Below, one piece after another: positions 27,210-37,119 of a DNA stretch of 64,000 bases. The position numbers and the translations under genes were made by a program. Position 1 is the first letter of the stretch, and each line of letters begins with the position of its first letter. This DNA is from Flavobacterium aerium (GTDB taxonomy: Bacteria; Bacteroidota; Bacteroidia; Flavobacteriales; Flavobacteriaceae): the NCBI RefSeq assembly GCF_030766725.1, contig NZ_JARQWR010000006.1, positions 1-64,000 of the forward strand, read 5' to 3'. Below the pieces are notes generated by a model. That model did not search any database and had not been told where the DNA came from. It saw only the letters and a program-made list of their open reading frames with translations.

Positions 27210-28478
27210 TTACAGATTTCGCAATCGATTTAATAGGCGTTTTTTCGAACTGTTTTCCGTTAATTGCGCATGATAGATACTATTGGAACCCGAACAGAAA
27301 TAAGCTACAAAACAAGCAATTCCAACATATAAACCACATTCATAACCAAATAATTCCATTCCCATAAGTGTACAAGCTAATGGAGTATTAGTAGCGCCAG
27401 AGAATACAGCTACAAATCCCATTCCGGCTAATAATGTGATAGGTAAAGGAATGAAAAAAGATAAAGCACTACCCAATGTAGCACCTATATAGAATAGAGG
27501 CGTTACTTCGCCACCTTTAAATCCAGCACCCAATGTGAAACTTGTGAAAAGTATTTTGAGCAAAAAATCCTGATGCTGATTTTGAAGAACAAAAGCTTTC
27601 TGGATTTCAGGGATACCCAATCCGATATATTGTGTGGTGCCTAAAGCGTAAACAGCGATTGCAATCACAATCCCTCCAATAAATGGACGGAGCGGAGCAT
27701 ATTTTATTTTAGTGAATAACTGTGTCCAGAAATGAGTTGTTTTGGCAAATAAAAGTGCTGCCAAACCAGATGAAATCCCAATAATGCTAATCCATCCTAA
27801 ATTAGCAAGTGTAAATTCAGGGATGAAAGGTATGCTATAATGAGTATGATGAATTTGCCAAAAGCCAACGGTATAATGAGCAATATAAGCGACGAGAAAA
27901 GAAGGGAAAATACTTTTATAATCAATTTTACGAATCAACAGGATCTCAAGAGCAAAGATTGCAGCTGTAATTGGAGTTCCAAAGACAGCAGCGAAACCGG
28001 CACTAATTCCCACAACTAAAATTATTTTTCGATCCGTATTATTCAGTTTAAAAGGAGCGGTGAATTGATCTGCAATAGCACCGCCCATTTGCACTGCTGT
28101 ACCTTCTCGACCAGCTGAACCTCCAAAAAGATGCGTTAGTAAAGTTCCGATAAGAACTAAAGGAGCCATTTTGAAAGGAATCTTCTGTTGTGGTTGGTAA
28201 TACTCTTCTAACAGCTGATTATTTCCTTTGAGAACTTCTTTGCCGTAATAATAATAAAGCAAACCTATTGCTAAACCACCTATGGGTAGCAGAGCAATTA
28301 TCCATTCATGATGAGTTCGGTATTGTGTTACCCATTCTAGGGCAGCGAGAAAAAAGGCAGAAAGTGAACCAGTACTAATGCCAACCAATAGACAAATTAT
28401 TATCCATTTTGAAAAATAACGAATGCTATTGTTGAACGTAAAATGATTGAACTGCGAATTGAAATTTGTTGATTTCAT
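27210..28478 (-). CDS. CLC-type fluoride/proton antiporter (CLC-F)
   Basis: 422 residues with about ten membrane helices of the CLC fold. Anion-path motifs: GGSAGREGTAVQMGG (residues 119-133), and GAGFKGGEVTPLFYIGATLGS in the second half. The GxGFKGGE form, in place of the chloride GSGIP type, and the fluoride riboswitch upstream both point to fluoride export rather than chloride transport; databases often label it a voltage-gated chloride channel. It removes toxic F- from the cytoplasm in exchange for protons. I take the start at 28478 (MKSTNFNSQ) rather than 28502 because 28502 lies immediately next to the riboswitch terminator. Confidence 0.92.
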   Translation of the reverse strand: MKSTNFNSQFNHFTFNNSIRYFSKWIIICLLVGISTGSLSAFFLAALEWVTQYRTHHEWIIALLPIGGLAIGLLYYYYGKEVLKGNNQLLEEYYQPQQKIPFKMAPLVLIGTLLTHLFGGSAGREGTAVQMGGAIADQFTAPFKLNNTDRKIILVVGISAGFAAVFGTPITAAIFALEILLIRKIDYKSIFPSFLVAYIAHYTVGFWQIHHTHYSIPFIPEFTLANLGWISIIGISSGLAALLFAKTTHFWTQLFTKIKYAPLRPFIGGIVIAIAVYALGTTQYIGLGIPEIQKAFVLQNQHQDFLLKILFTSFTLGAGFKGGEVTPLFYIGATLGSALSFFIPLPITLLAGMGFVAVFSGATNTPLACTLMGMELFGYECGLYVGIACFVAYFCSGSNSIYHAQLTENSSKKRLLNRLRNL

Positions 28479-28504
28479 GGTAATGATGCTTGGTTTATAC
28501 AATT

Positions 28505-28540
28505 ACAAAAGCCCTACAGCTAATGTCTGATTTTGTAGGC
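28505..28540 (-). terminator. Expression platform of the fluoride riboswitch (conditional terminator)
   Basis: On the minus strand GCCTACA (28534-28540) can pair with TGTAGGGC (28511-28518; one bulged G), followed by TTTTGT. The 5' arm is the same GCCTAC that closes the aptamer, so ligand binding would hold it and let transcription continue: an ON switch. The U-run is short; this mechanism is inferred. Confidence 0.65.
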
Positions 28541-28590
28541 GCCATCATTCCCAAGCAATTAAGGGACAGTTCGAGGCAGACACCATTGCC
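28535..28590 (-). ncRNA. Fluoride riboswitch (crcB motif) aptamer
   Basis: Minus-strand RNA reads GGCAAUGGUGUCUGCC, then UCGAACUGUCCC, a loop, GGGA, and AUGAUGGCGCCUAC. All consensus blocks are present: a first stem GGCA/UGCC whose loop holds GGUGUC, pairing as a pseudoknot with the late GGCGCC; a second stem UCCC/GGGA; and the conserved UGAUGGCgcCUAC end. It lines up block for block with the Thermotoga petrophila fluoride aptamer as I recall it. It lies 57 bp before the CLC-F start, the expected target. Confidence 0.93.
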
Positions 28591-28601
28591 TGATATGAAT
28601 A

Positions 28602-28609
28602 CAAATTTA
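28602..28609 (-). promoter_or_regulatory. -7 element of the riboswitch-CLC-F transcript
   Basis: Minus-strand TAAATTTG, matching TAnnTTTG, 11 bp before the first base of the aptamer. This fits a transcript that begins just ahead of the riboswitch. Confidence 0.65.
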
Positions 28610-28776
28610 TAAATATTTTTTGAAATGAATAGAATTTCAGCAGAATTACTAAAAACGTGAAGTCAGACATTGAATTCAGTAAGTTTAAGTGTTTTTCAAA
28701 ATATGCGTTTTTTGCATAATTCTCATTTTTTTTACGTTTATGGTGAAGTACTGTTTGTTAATTTATTTATTTACGA

Positions 28777-28805
28777 TTGATTATAGTGAATTTTGTTTAG
28801 TTTTG
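28777..28805 (+). promoter_or_regulatory. Promoter of the Rhs island operon
   Basis: TTG at 28777-28779, an 18-bp spacer, then TAGTTTTG at 28798-28805: both Bacteroidota boxes, 43 bp before the first ATG of the island. The rest of the gap (28610-28776) is AT-rich and holds only a weak TATGC/GCATA inverted repeat at 28702-28718. Confidence 0.65.
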
Positions 28806-28848
28806 GCATTTGTTTAACAAGGTTGTTTTTCATTTAAAATATTTTTTA

Positions 28849-30441
28849 ATGCGCTATATAATTAATAATAAAATAAAATTTTTAGTAGTACTACTACATT
28901 TCTGTATTTATTCTGTTTCTGGCCAAGATATTCTTTGGGAAAAATCATATGGAGGAAAACATGCAGATTATTTGATGGATGCCCAACCTACGGCAGATTA
29001 TGGTTTTATATTGGCAGGAAGTTCCTTGTCAAATAAATCAGGAAATAAATCGGATAATAATAAAGGTGATTTAGATTATTGGGTTTGGAAAATGAATGAA
29101 AAAGGAGAATTTGAATGGCAAAAAAGCTTTGGAGGTAGTGGAGCTGATTTTTTACAAAGCATTCATTTAACTCGTGATGGGGGATTTGTTTTAGGTGGAA
29201 CGTCAGAATCGAACATTAGTTTTGATAAAATAGAAAATGCAAAAGGACAAGATGATTTTTGGATCATTAAACTTAATGCTAAAGGTGGAGAAGAATGGCA
29301 AAAAACAATAGGAGGTAAAGGACAGGAAAAATTAAAAAGTATATACCAAACCCGAGATGGTGGATACATTTTGGGAGGATCTTCAAATTCCAATAAATCG
29401 TTTGATAAAATGGAAGATAGTTTTGGAAACCTTGATTATTGGGTAGTAAAATTAGATGATAAAGGTCAAATTGAATGGCAAAAAACAATTGGAGGAGTAT
29501 ATGTAGATGAATTAAGGAGTATAGAACAAACAGTTGATGGAGGATATATTTTAGGGGGTTATTCAAACTCACCCATTTCGGGAAATAAGACAGAAGATAA
29601 TATCGGTATCGGAGATTTTTGGGTAGTAAAGCTAAACGATAAGGGTGAAATTGAGTGGCAGAAGACAATTGGTGGAGATCAAGACGATCAATTACAAGTT
29701 ATACATCAAACATATGATAGAGGATATATTGTAGGAGGGAATTCAAATTCGGGAAGCAATAATCATAAAAATAAAGGGAATCAAAAAGGAACCGATTTTT
29801 GGGTTTTTAAACTAAATGAAGTTGGAGAAATTGTATGGCAGGAGACATATAATTTTGGAGAGTTTGATGTATTGACATCATTAGTAGAAAATGAAGACCA
29901 TAGTCTATTAATTGGAGGATATGCACAGAGTGAAGTAATGGGGACAAAAAAAACAGATAAAAAATCAATTAATGATTATATCGCTTTAAAGATTGATGCG
30001 AATGGAGAGGAATTATGGAGAAAAACAGTAGGAAGTGCTGGGGAGGATATTTTGAAGAAAACGGTAGAAACAAGAGATGGCGGATATTTATTAGCAGGAA
30101 CTTCAAATAGTAAATCATCAAGGGATAAAGGTTCAATGATAGGGAGCCATGATTTTTGGGTAGTAAAAATAAAAGATGAAAAGAAACCTGAAAAAGAAAA
30201 GCTAAGAATTGAAGCTGCTCCAAATCCTACATCTTCCTATGCTAATGTTATTATTGGGTATGAATTTGAAAAAGGAACTGCGACATTGGTCGATTTGGTG
30301 GGGCACATATTACAACAGTTTGAAATTAAGAGTAGAACAATACCAATTGATTTGAGTCAATACCCAGAGGGTATTTATATTGTAAATATAACGACCAATG
30401 TGCAAAGTGATGGAGTTAAGATTATTAAAAAAGACAATTAA
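28849..30441 (+). CDS. T9SS type A cargo with seven propeller-type repeats
   Basis: 530 residues. A signal peptide ends near VSGQ. The body holds seven repeats of about 60-66 residues, each marked by W(Q/E/R)K..GG at one edge, TRDGGYILGGSSNS in the middle and DYWVVKL(D/N)xKG at the end. Seven such units suggest a seven-bladed beta-propeller. The last ~75 residues are a T9SS type A sorting domain (AAPNPTSSYANVIIG ... GIYIVNITT ... GVKIIKKDN). The protein is predicted to be exported and placed on the surface. The start at 28849 gives the proper signal peptide. Only 8 bp separate it from the YD-shell gene, so it belongs to the Rhs operon. Confidence 0.9.
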   Translation: MRYIINNKIKFLVVLLHFCIYSVSGQDILWEKSYGGKHADYLMDAQPTADYGFILAGSSLSNKSGNKSDNNKGDLDYWVWKMNEKGEFEWQKSFGGSGADFLQSIHLTRDGGFVLGGTSESNISFDKIENAKGQDDFWIIKLNAKGGEEWQKTIGGKGQEKLKSIYQTRDGGYILGGSSNSNKSFDKMEDSFGNLDYWVVKLDDKGQIEWQKTIGGVYVDELRSIEQTVDGGYILGGYSNSPISGNKTEDNIGIGDFWVVKLNDKGEIEWQKTIGGDQDDQLQVIHQTYDRGYIVGGNSNSGSNNHKNKGNQKGTDFWVFKLNEVGEIVWQETYNFGEFDVLTSLVENEDHSLLIGGYAQSEVMGTKKTDKKSINDYIALKIDANGEELWRKTVGSAGEDILKKTVETRDGGYLLAGTSNSKSSRDKGSMIGSHDFWVVKIKDEKKPEKEKLRIEAAPNPTSSYANVIIGYEFEKGTATLVDLVGHILQQFEIKSRTIPIDLSQYPEGIYIVNITTNVQSDGVKIIKKDN

Positions 30442-30449
30442 GAATTAAG

Positions 30450-33400
30450 ATGATGAAGTATAAATTAATATTAGTATTGGCCATCCTAGGTTTTAGTAAA
30501 GGTTTTTCTCAACCACCAACTTCACCTATATTAAATTTTAGTCCAACAACAATAAGTAGTCCGAATATTTTACCACCTGAAGTAAGTAGTTTTCAGAAAG
30601 TGAATTTTTTACCCGTTTCAAATTATACAGGTAGAGTCAATATTGACATTCCATTCTATGAAATCGATTTAAATGGATTTAAAATTCCTATTGGGTTATC
30701 CTATAATACAGGCGGTGTAAAGTTAAATGAAGTAGCATCGTCAGTAGGACTAAATTGGTCTCTGAATGCTGGTGGGGCTATTTCTAAAATTGTCAAAGGA
30801 ATTGAAGATTTTGAAATACCAGATTCTTATTATGATTATGAGATGCATCAATATACTTATACTGGACCAGTAGGTTGGTTATTTAATAAGCTACCCGTAC
30901 CAAATCCCGCACAGTTAAACGTTTCTGGTGATCCATTACCAGATGAATTTATTGTAAGCGCACCGAATATTAATTGTACGTTTATACATGAGCCTTTGTT
31001 TAATACAAATGGTGTTAATAATAATGCAGGAAAGCCTTTTGTTTTGGATGGGGATGAAAGTTTTTTAATTCAAGAAACTTATGGTAAAGTGATATCTGGT
31101 ATGTGGGGAAAGTATTATAGTTCTGTAGGATATGGAGAGCAAAGTAAATACTTCGGTGGAATTAGTTTTGATCCAAATTATGCTGTAAGAGGAATAGATA
31201 AAATTACAATAAAATCAATAGATGGATATGAGTACACGTTTGATAAACCTGACGTTTCCCAATATCTTTATAATAGAGATGTTACAAATAGTTTCTTACC
31301 CGTTAATCAATCACTATGGGCTAATGTTAATATAGTAGCCTATAGGCTAACTAAAATAAAGGATTTGAAGACTATGAAAACAGTCGATTTTGAATATGAA
31401 ACCTATTCACTCGCTTTTTCAGAAATAATAGATAACCATCGAGCTGGGGCTGAACTTAGTTCAAATAAACAAGGAGTTTGGAATAGATACCCCAAACTAA
31501 ATCGTATCAAGAAAATTACTTTTGATAAAGGAGCAATAATTTTTAATTATAATTTGGATCGAGAAGATATTACAGGAGAAAAAGCTTTAACGAGTATTAC
31601 TTTATATAATCTTCGAGGTGAAAGAATTAAACAAGCTAATTTAAATTTTGATTATTTTATGGCTTATCAATTTGATTATTCCCCGTACTCAAAAAGATTA
31701 AAATTGAATGACGTAACTATTGAAGGGATTGATAATTCAAGTAATCAAAAATATAAATTAACATATAACGAAACACAATTGCCAACCCGATCTGTTACTG
31801 TTTCTGATTTTTTAGGATATTATAATGGGGAGTCAAAAAACTTCAATTATTATATTGATTTAACAGAAGATAATTTTTTTTCAATTAAATATCCAATGGG
31901 GAAGCCAATAGCAACAAGTTATTTCCATCAAAACAATAAACAAAATTCATTTTTACCATTAGCATTAAATGCAAATGCGATACCCGTTTTGGGTAATTAT
32001 TCATTAATGCCAAATTTGAATTTTTGTAAAGCAGCAATATTAGAGCGTATAGAGTACCCAACGGGTGGTTATATAGAATTGGATTATGAATTAAATCGAT
32101 TCTTATTAAATGATGTTGAAATTCAAGGGGGAGGATTGAGAGTTAGGCAACAAAATATATCTGATGGCAATACAGTTAGAACGTTAAAATATGAATATAA
32201 AACAGAAGAAAATAAATCATCTGGTTCAGTAGTTTCTATACCGCGATTTATTGATTTTCAATATAAAGGCCCAAAAATCTTGTTTCCTGAGAATTTCACT
32301 CCAGTTCAATTTAATGCTTGGTTTGATGTAGAAAAATTTAATTTAAGTAAATCAAATGTAGAATTGACAAATGGTGTTTATGTAGGTTATTCTAGAGTAA
32401 AAGTTTTTGAGGAAAATAAAGGATATACACTGTATAGTTATACTTCACCAGCACAATACCCGAATAGTTTACCAGTAGAATCTATTTATTATGATCCTAC
32501 TTTTCCAAATTCTATTATATGGGATATATATATTAAAAATGGTAAAGCAGAATTAATATTTAATAATGATATTTTCCGAGGTAAGATAGTAAACACAAAA
32601 ATTTTCACTCAAAATAATATTCTTTTAAAAGAGACACTTTATAATTATACCGCTAAAGTGTATGATAGTATACCTATTAGTTATAAGACTAACTTTATAT
32701 TGGATGACAATTGCTATCTAGAGTTTAATAGCAATAATTGTTTTAGTTATGAGATAGGGAAATTTAAAAAGAGAAGATTTCTAATGACTGGGGTTACTGA
32801 AAAAGAGTATTTTAATGGATCTATGATGTCAAGGAATAAAAATATTGAATATGATGATAACTATGGCTTAATCAGAAAAGAGTTGATTAATGACGATACA
32901 GATAACTTTAGGAATGAATATTATTATCCATTTGATAATATTGTTCAGAATGAGTTTGGGATGTCAAATTTAGTACAGAATAATAGAAAGGCTGAACGAA
33001 TTCTAACTTATAGCTTTAAAAATGGTGAAAAGTTATTAGAACAGAAAATGTTATATGGTGCTTATTATGTTGGTGTATTACCTAAACAAGAAAAAAAATA
33101 TAAATTGATGACTTCTCAAGATGGTACAAACACAATGAATTCGCTGGAGGTAACCAAAAGAGATGAATATGGGAATATTTGGGAAACAGTAGATGAATTT
33201 GGAGTTAAATGTGCTTACATATGGGGGTACAATAAAACTGAACTATTGGCAAAAATCCAAAATATAGGCACAGCATCCATTAGTGTAGATATTTTAGTAG
33301 AATTGGAAGAAACATCTGCTTATGGACCAGAGTCAAATTTGTTAACGGCATTAAATAGTTTGCGGGTAAGTTTACCGAATGCAATGATTACCACTTATAC

Positions 33401-33548
33401 CTATAAACCTTTAGTGGGTGTGAGCACTATCACCGATGAGAAAGGAAATCGAATTACGTATGAATATGATACTTTGGGTAGGCTAAAAGCTGTACGAGAT
33501 AAAAATGGAAATATTTTATCAGAGAACGAATACCATTATAAATCTTAA
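30450..33548 (+). CDS. Large exported YD-shell protein (Rhs/TcB-like, no core motif)
   Basis: 1032 residues with a signal peptide (to about residue 20, GFSQ). The N-terminal region has the block common to Bacteroidota Rhs proteins: VNFLPVSNYTGRVNIDIPFYEI, PIGLSYNTGGVKLNEVASSVG, LNWSLNAGGAISKIVKGIED. Scattered YD repeats follow, with the last pair EYDTLGRLKAVRDKNGN at the C-terminus. It stops there, without the Rhs core motif, toxin tail or T9SS tail. It therefore looks like the front half of an Rhs cocoon whose core is on the next gene, 10 bp away. The split is by gene boundary, not by an obvious frameshift, since the next protein has its own signal peptide. Confidence 0.85.
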   Translation: MMKYKLILVLAILGFSKGFSQPPTSPILNFSPTTISSPNILPPEVSSFQKVNFLPVSNYTGRVNIDIPFYEIDLNGFKIPIGLSYNTGGVKLNEVASSVGLNWSLNAGGAISKIVKGIEDFEIPDSYYDYEMHQYTYTGPVGWLFNKLPVPNPAQLNVSGDPLPDEFIVSAPNINCTFIHEPLFNTNGVNNNAGKPFVLDGDESFLIQETYGKVISGMWGKYYSSVGYGEQSKYFGGISFDPNYAVRGIDKITIKSIDGYEYTFDKPDVSQYLYNRDVTNSFLPVNQSLWANVNIVAYRLTKIKDLKTMKTVDFEYETYSLAFSEIIDNHRAGAELSSNKQGVWNRYPKLNRIKKITFDKGAIIFNYNLDREDITGEKALTSITLYNLRGERIKQANLNFDYFMAYQFDYSPYSKRLKLNDVTIEGIDNSSNQKYKLTYNETQLPTRSVTVSDFLGYYNGESKNFNYYIDLTEDNFFSIKYPMGKPIATSYFHQNNKQNSFLPLALNANAIPVLGNYSLMPNLNFCKAAILERIEYPTGGYIELDYELNRFLLNDVEIQGGGLRVRQQNISDGNTVRTLKYEYKTEENKSSGSVVSIPRFIDFQYKGPKILFPENFTPVQFNAWFDVEKFNLSKSNVELTNGVYVGYSRVKVFEENKGYTLYSYTSPAQYPNSLPVESIYYDPTFPNSIIWDIYIKNGKAELIFNNDIFRGKIVNTKIFTQNNILLKETLYNYTAKVYDSIPISYKTNFILDDNCYLEFNSNNCFSYEIGKFKKRRFLMTGVTEKEYFNGSMMSRNKNIEYDDNYGLIRKELINDDTDNFRNEYYYPFDNIVQNEFGMSNLVQNNRKAERILTYSFKNGEKLLEQKMLYGAYYVGVLPKQEKKYKLMTSQDGTNTMNSLEVTKRDEYGNIWETVDEFGVKCAYIWGYNKTELLAKIQNIGTASISVDILVELEETSAYGPESNLLTALNSLRVSLPNAMITTYTYKPLVGVSTITDEKGNRITYEYDTLGRLKAVRDKNGNILSENEYHYKS

Positions 33549-33558
33549 AAAGAGAATC

Positions 33559-36500
33559 ATGATGAGAAAAATTATATATTTATTCGTTTTGTTTCCAATA
33601 ATTTGTATAGGACAAACTGCAACACAGAATTATATTAAAAAAACGACGTATAAGCAAGCTACAACAATGTCTATTCCTATGCCTAGCAGTATTCAGGCAA
33701 ATCAAAGTATTACCTACTTTGATGCTTTAGGGAAACCGATACAAGAAATTTTAAGTAAACAATCGGGGAATGGAAAGAACTTAGTAACCCATATTGAATA
33801 TGATATTTTTGGAAACCAATCAAAAGAATATCTTCCATATGTAAGTTCTAGTGAAGGGCTAGAATTTGAAGATAATGCACAAGGTAATATTCTTAATTAT
33901 TATAATTTGTCGACGCTTGAAATTCCTTATAGTGAAAAAGTGTACGAAGCCTCTCCATTGGAACGATTAACAGCGCAGGGAGGAGTTGGTACAGGTTGGG
34001 AAATAGGATCTGGACATGAAGTGAAATTGGAATATCAAACGAATGGTGCAAATGAAGTAAAGCTTTATAAGGCAACGGCAAGTTGGAATGGAACATTAGG
34101 ATTGTATGATGTTGCTTTATCTCAAAATGGAAGCACCAATTGGGAGGCAGTGAAATTATATAAAAAAATAACGAAGAATGAGCATTGGATAAATGGCAAA
34201 GACAATACGATAGAAGAATTTACTGACAAAAGTGGTCGAGTAATATTAAAACGATTGTATGAGAATAACATTGCTCACGATACCTATTATGTATATGATC
34301 AATATGGAAATTTAACCTATGTTATACCGCCTGCTGTTGTGGGTGTACCAGTTCAGATACGATTGAATAGTTTGTGTTATCAATATAAATACGATCATCA
34401 TAATCGTATGGTAGAGAAAAAAATACCAGGAAAACAATGGGAATACATCATCTACGATAAGTTGAATAACGTTGTAGCAACTGGACCTGCTTTTTCACCG
34501 TTTAGCAACCTTGTATCGCCTAATAATATTGGCTGGTTGATTGTGAAGTATGATGCATTGAATAGACCTATATTGACAGGATGGATGCAATCTACAACTG
34601 TGACCAGTTCCGATAGAAAAACAATACAAGATGCTCGAAATCTTCAAACTAGTAATTTTTATGAAACAAAAATTGCTTCAGAATCGAATTCAACTGTTAA
34701 TGGCGTTTCTTTTCGTTATACAACAGTGGCTTGGCCAGCAAGTAACTACCATGTGTTAACAGTGAATTATTATGATGACTATAATTTTCCAAATGCACCC
34801 GTCACTATCCCTACAACAATTGAAGGGCAAACGGTTTATTATAATTCAATTGTAAAACCTAAGGGATTACCCACAGGAAATTATGCAAGATTATTGGAAA
34901 CTAGTATTCTGTATAAGGCGGAAACCAGTTATATGCTCTATGATGATAAAGCCAGACCAATCAGTAGTAAGATAATGAATTATTTGGGAGGATACACACA
35001 CTCCGATATAAATCTTGATTTTTCGGGTAAAGTAAATTATACACTAACTAAACATAAAAGATCAGATAATGATGTTGAATTGTTGATTAAAGATGAGTTT
35101 ACCTACACAGTACAAGATCGGTTGGAAACACATAGCCAACAAATTAATCAGTTGCCGAAACAATTAATTGCTAAAAATGAATACGATGTATTGGGTAGGT
35201 TGGCGAAGAAAAGTGTTGGTGGGACTGATATAACAGGAGCCTCATCACTACAAAAAGTAGATTATAGTTATAATATAAAAGGATGGTTAACGGCGATAAA
35301 CAATATTAATAATCTAAATGCTGGGGGTATACCTGCAGATCTATTTGCTTTTAAAATTAATTATAATACGACAGAAGGAAATGTTTTTGGGGTAAAACCG
35401 CTGTACAATGGGAATATTGCTGAAACCTACTGGCGTTCCAGTAGTGATAATATAACACGAAAATATGGGTATCAATACGATAATTTAAATCGATTATTAC
35501 AGTCGACTTACCAAAAACCGAATGATGCAATACCGATTAATAACAGTTATAATGAAAGTATCACGTACGATAAAAATGGAAATATTCTAAGCCTGTTACG
35601 AAATGGAGATTTTGATGATCCTTCTACAAATATACAGATTGATGCTTTGTACTATGATTATGCCCTTGATTCTAATAGATTAGAAACGGTTTCAGATGTA
35701 TCTAATAACCCCAAAGGATTTAAGGATAATGATCCCAATGAAATGATATTGGGTGATTATGTTTATGATGTAAATGGAAATGTGATTTCAGATTTGAATA
35801 AAGGAATTACAAAAGTAGTTTATAACCACCTTAATTTGCCACTTGAAGTTACGTTTAAAACAGGAAATAAATTAAAATACGTATACAATGGACAAGGTGT
35901 TAAAATTCAAAAAAAGGTCTTATCTTCGAGTCTGTTAGAAAATACTACGGTGGATTACCTCAATGGATTTCAATACAGTAGTGGGACATTGCAATTTTTC
36001 CCACATTCAGAGGGTTATGTAAGATATACAAGTGGAAATTATAACTATGTATTTAATTATAAGGACCATTTGGGTAATGTGCGCTTGAGTTATGGACTAG
36101 ATCCAAGCACGAATGTGTTAAAAATTATGGAAGAAAACCATTATTATGCATATGGGCTGAAGCATACCAATTATAATTCAGGATTGTTGAGCTTTAGAAA
36201 AATGGAACAAAAAATAACATTAGCCGATTTTGATTTTGAACCAATAGTGCCGCCCTTAACATTTCAATATAAGTACAATGGAAAAGAATTACAAGCTGAA
36301 TTTGGATTGAATATGTACGATTTTGGAGCCCGTAATTATGATCCAGCCCTAGGAAGATGGATGAATATTGATCCATTAGCAGAGAAAAGTAGACGCTTTT
36401 CTACCTATACCTATGCCAATGATAATCCAGTTTATTTTATAGATCCCGATGGGATGTATAGTTTAAGTTTTGATAGTATGGATCCAGGTATTGGCCCACT

Positions 36501-37113
36501 TGACTTAAATCGGATTGCTAGTTTTGATAACCTCAAAGGCGATGATTGGTTTGTGAATAACAAAACGGGTGCTGTGATTTATGTGAAAGACCAGTCAATT
36601 TTAACACAGGAAATAGCTGATAAAATGGGAGCAGGTGATGCTCGAAATTATGATCGATTAGGGCCGGATAATATGTTTGGAAATAAAGTAGCACATGGGT
36701 CCAATACCAATATTTTGGATAAAGAAATTGCTAAAATAGAAAATCCAGTGTCTTTTATGAAAAACCAAGGCTATGAAAAAGCTGAAAAGGTTGAGGTTAG
36801 AGAGAAAGAAATTGTGTCTGGAGGTCATTTAGGTGAAGAGAAAATGTCTCATACGGTTAATACTTTAGAACAATTGGGTAATAGTAAAATTACATATGCT
36901 AAAGGTGGTCAATTAAATATGAAAACAAATATTGAGACAAATATTGATAATGGAGATTTTAGTAGTATATATACAAAAACATATTCTCTAACGAAACCTT
37001 ATGGACAAAACAATAATGTTACTGCTATTTATGGAGCTAAGAGTACAAGTGAAAATATATTGAACTCTATAGGTGTCTTAGGGAATTTGTTAGAATTGTT
37101 TTTTACAAAATAA
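33559..37113 (+). CDS. DUF6443/Rhs repeat protein with core domain and unique C-terminal tail (putative polymorphic toxin)
   Basis: 1184 residues. The signal peptide (MMRKIIYLFVLFPIICIGQ) is followed by a DUF6443-type start (ITYFDALGKPIQEILSKQSG) and many YD repeats such as YEYDVLGRLAKK-like and ITYDKNGNILSLLRNG units. The Rhs core ends RNYDPALGRWMNIDPLAE then YANDNPVYFIDPDGM (residues ~952-966). After DPDGM, where Rhs proteins switch to a variable effector, comes a tail of about 218 residues with no recognised motif and a hydrophobic end (SIGVLGNLLELFF). The start is set at 33559, since upstream codons lie inside the preceding gene. By family precedent the tail would be the toxin; its activity is unknown. 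Confidence 0.85.
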   Translation: MMRKIIYLFVLFPIICIGQTATQNYIKKTTYKQATTMSIPMPSSIQANQSITYFDALGKPIQEILSKQSGNGKNLVTHIEYDIFGNQSKEYLPYVSSSEGLEFEDNAQGNILNYYNLSTLEIPYSEKVYEASPLERLTAQGGVGTGWEIGSGHEVKLEYQTNGANEVKLYKATASWNGTLGLYDVALSQNGSTNWEAVKLYKKITKNEHWINGKDNTIEEFTDKSGRVILKRLYENNIAHDTYYVYDQYGNLTYVIPPAVVGVPVQIRLNSLCYQYKYDHHNRMVEKKIPGKQWEYIIYDKLNNVVATGPAFSPFSNLVSPNNIGWLIVKYDALNRPILTGWMQSTTVTSSDRKTIQDARNLQTSNFYETKIASESNSTVNGVSFRYTTVAWPASNYHVLTVNYYDDYNFPNAPVTIPTTIEGQTVYYNSIVKPKGLPTGNYARLLETSILYKAETSYMLYDDKARPISSKIMNYLGGYTHSDINLDFSGKVNYTLTKHKRSDNDVELLIKDEFTYTVQDRLETHSQQINQLPKQLIAKNEYDVLGRLAKKSVGGTDITGASSLQKVDYSYNIKGWLTAINNINNLNAGGIPADLFAFKINYNTTEGNVFGVKPLYNGNIAETYWRSSSDNITRKYGYQYDNLNRLLQSTYQKPNDAIPINNSYNESITYDKNGNILSLLRNGDFDDPSTNIQIDALYYDYALDSNRLETVSDVSNNPKGFKDNDPNEMILGDYVYDVNGNVISDLNKGITKVVYNHLNLPLEVTFKTGNKLKYVYNGQGVKIQKKVLSSSLLENTTVDYLNGFQYSSGTLQFFPHSEGYVRYTSGNYNYVFNYKDHLGNVRLSYGLDPSTNVLKIMEENHYYAYGLKHTNYNSGLLSFRKMEQKITLADFDFEPIVPPLTFQYKYNGKELQAEFGLNMYDFGARNYDPALGRWMNIDPLAEKSRRFSTYTYANDNPVYFIDPDGMYSLSFDSMDPGIGPLDLNRIASFDNLKGDDWFVNNKTGAVIYVKDQSILTQEIADKMGAGDARNYDRLGPDNMFGNKVAHGSNTNILDKEIAKIENPVSFMKNQGYEKAEKVEVREKEIVSGGHLGEEKMSHTVNTLEQLGNSKITYAKGGQLNMKTNIETNIDNGDFSSIYTKTYSLTKPYGQNNNVTAIYGAKSTSENILNSIGVLGNLLELFFTK

Positions 37114-37119
37114 ATAAAT

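Noticed and set aside
27210..28478. Plain voltage-gated chloride channel
   Set aside because: The GAGFKGGE motif and the fluoride riboswitch in front favour a fluoride exporter.
30450..37113. One Rhs gene broken by a frameshift
   Set aside because: The first frame ends at a normal stop and the second begins with its own ATG and signal peptide 10 bp later; the two look like separate proteins.
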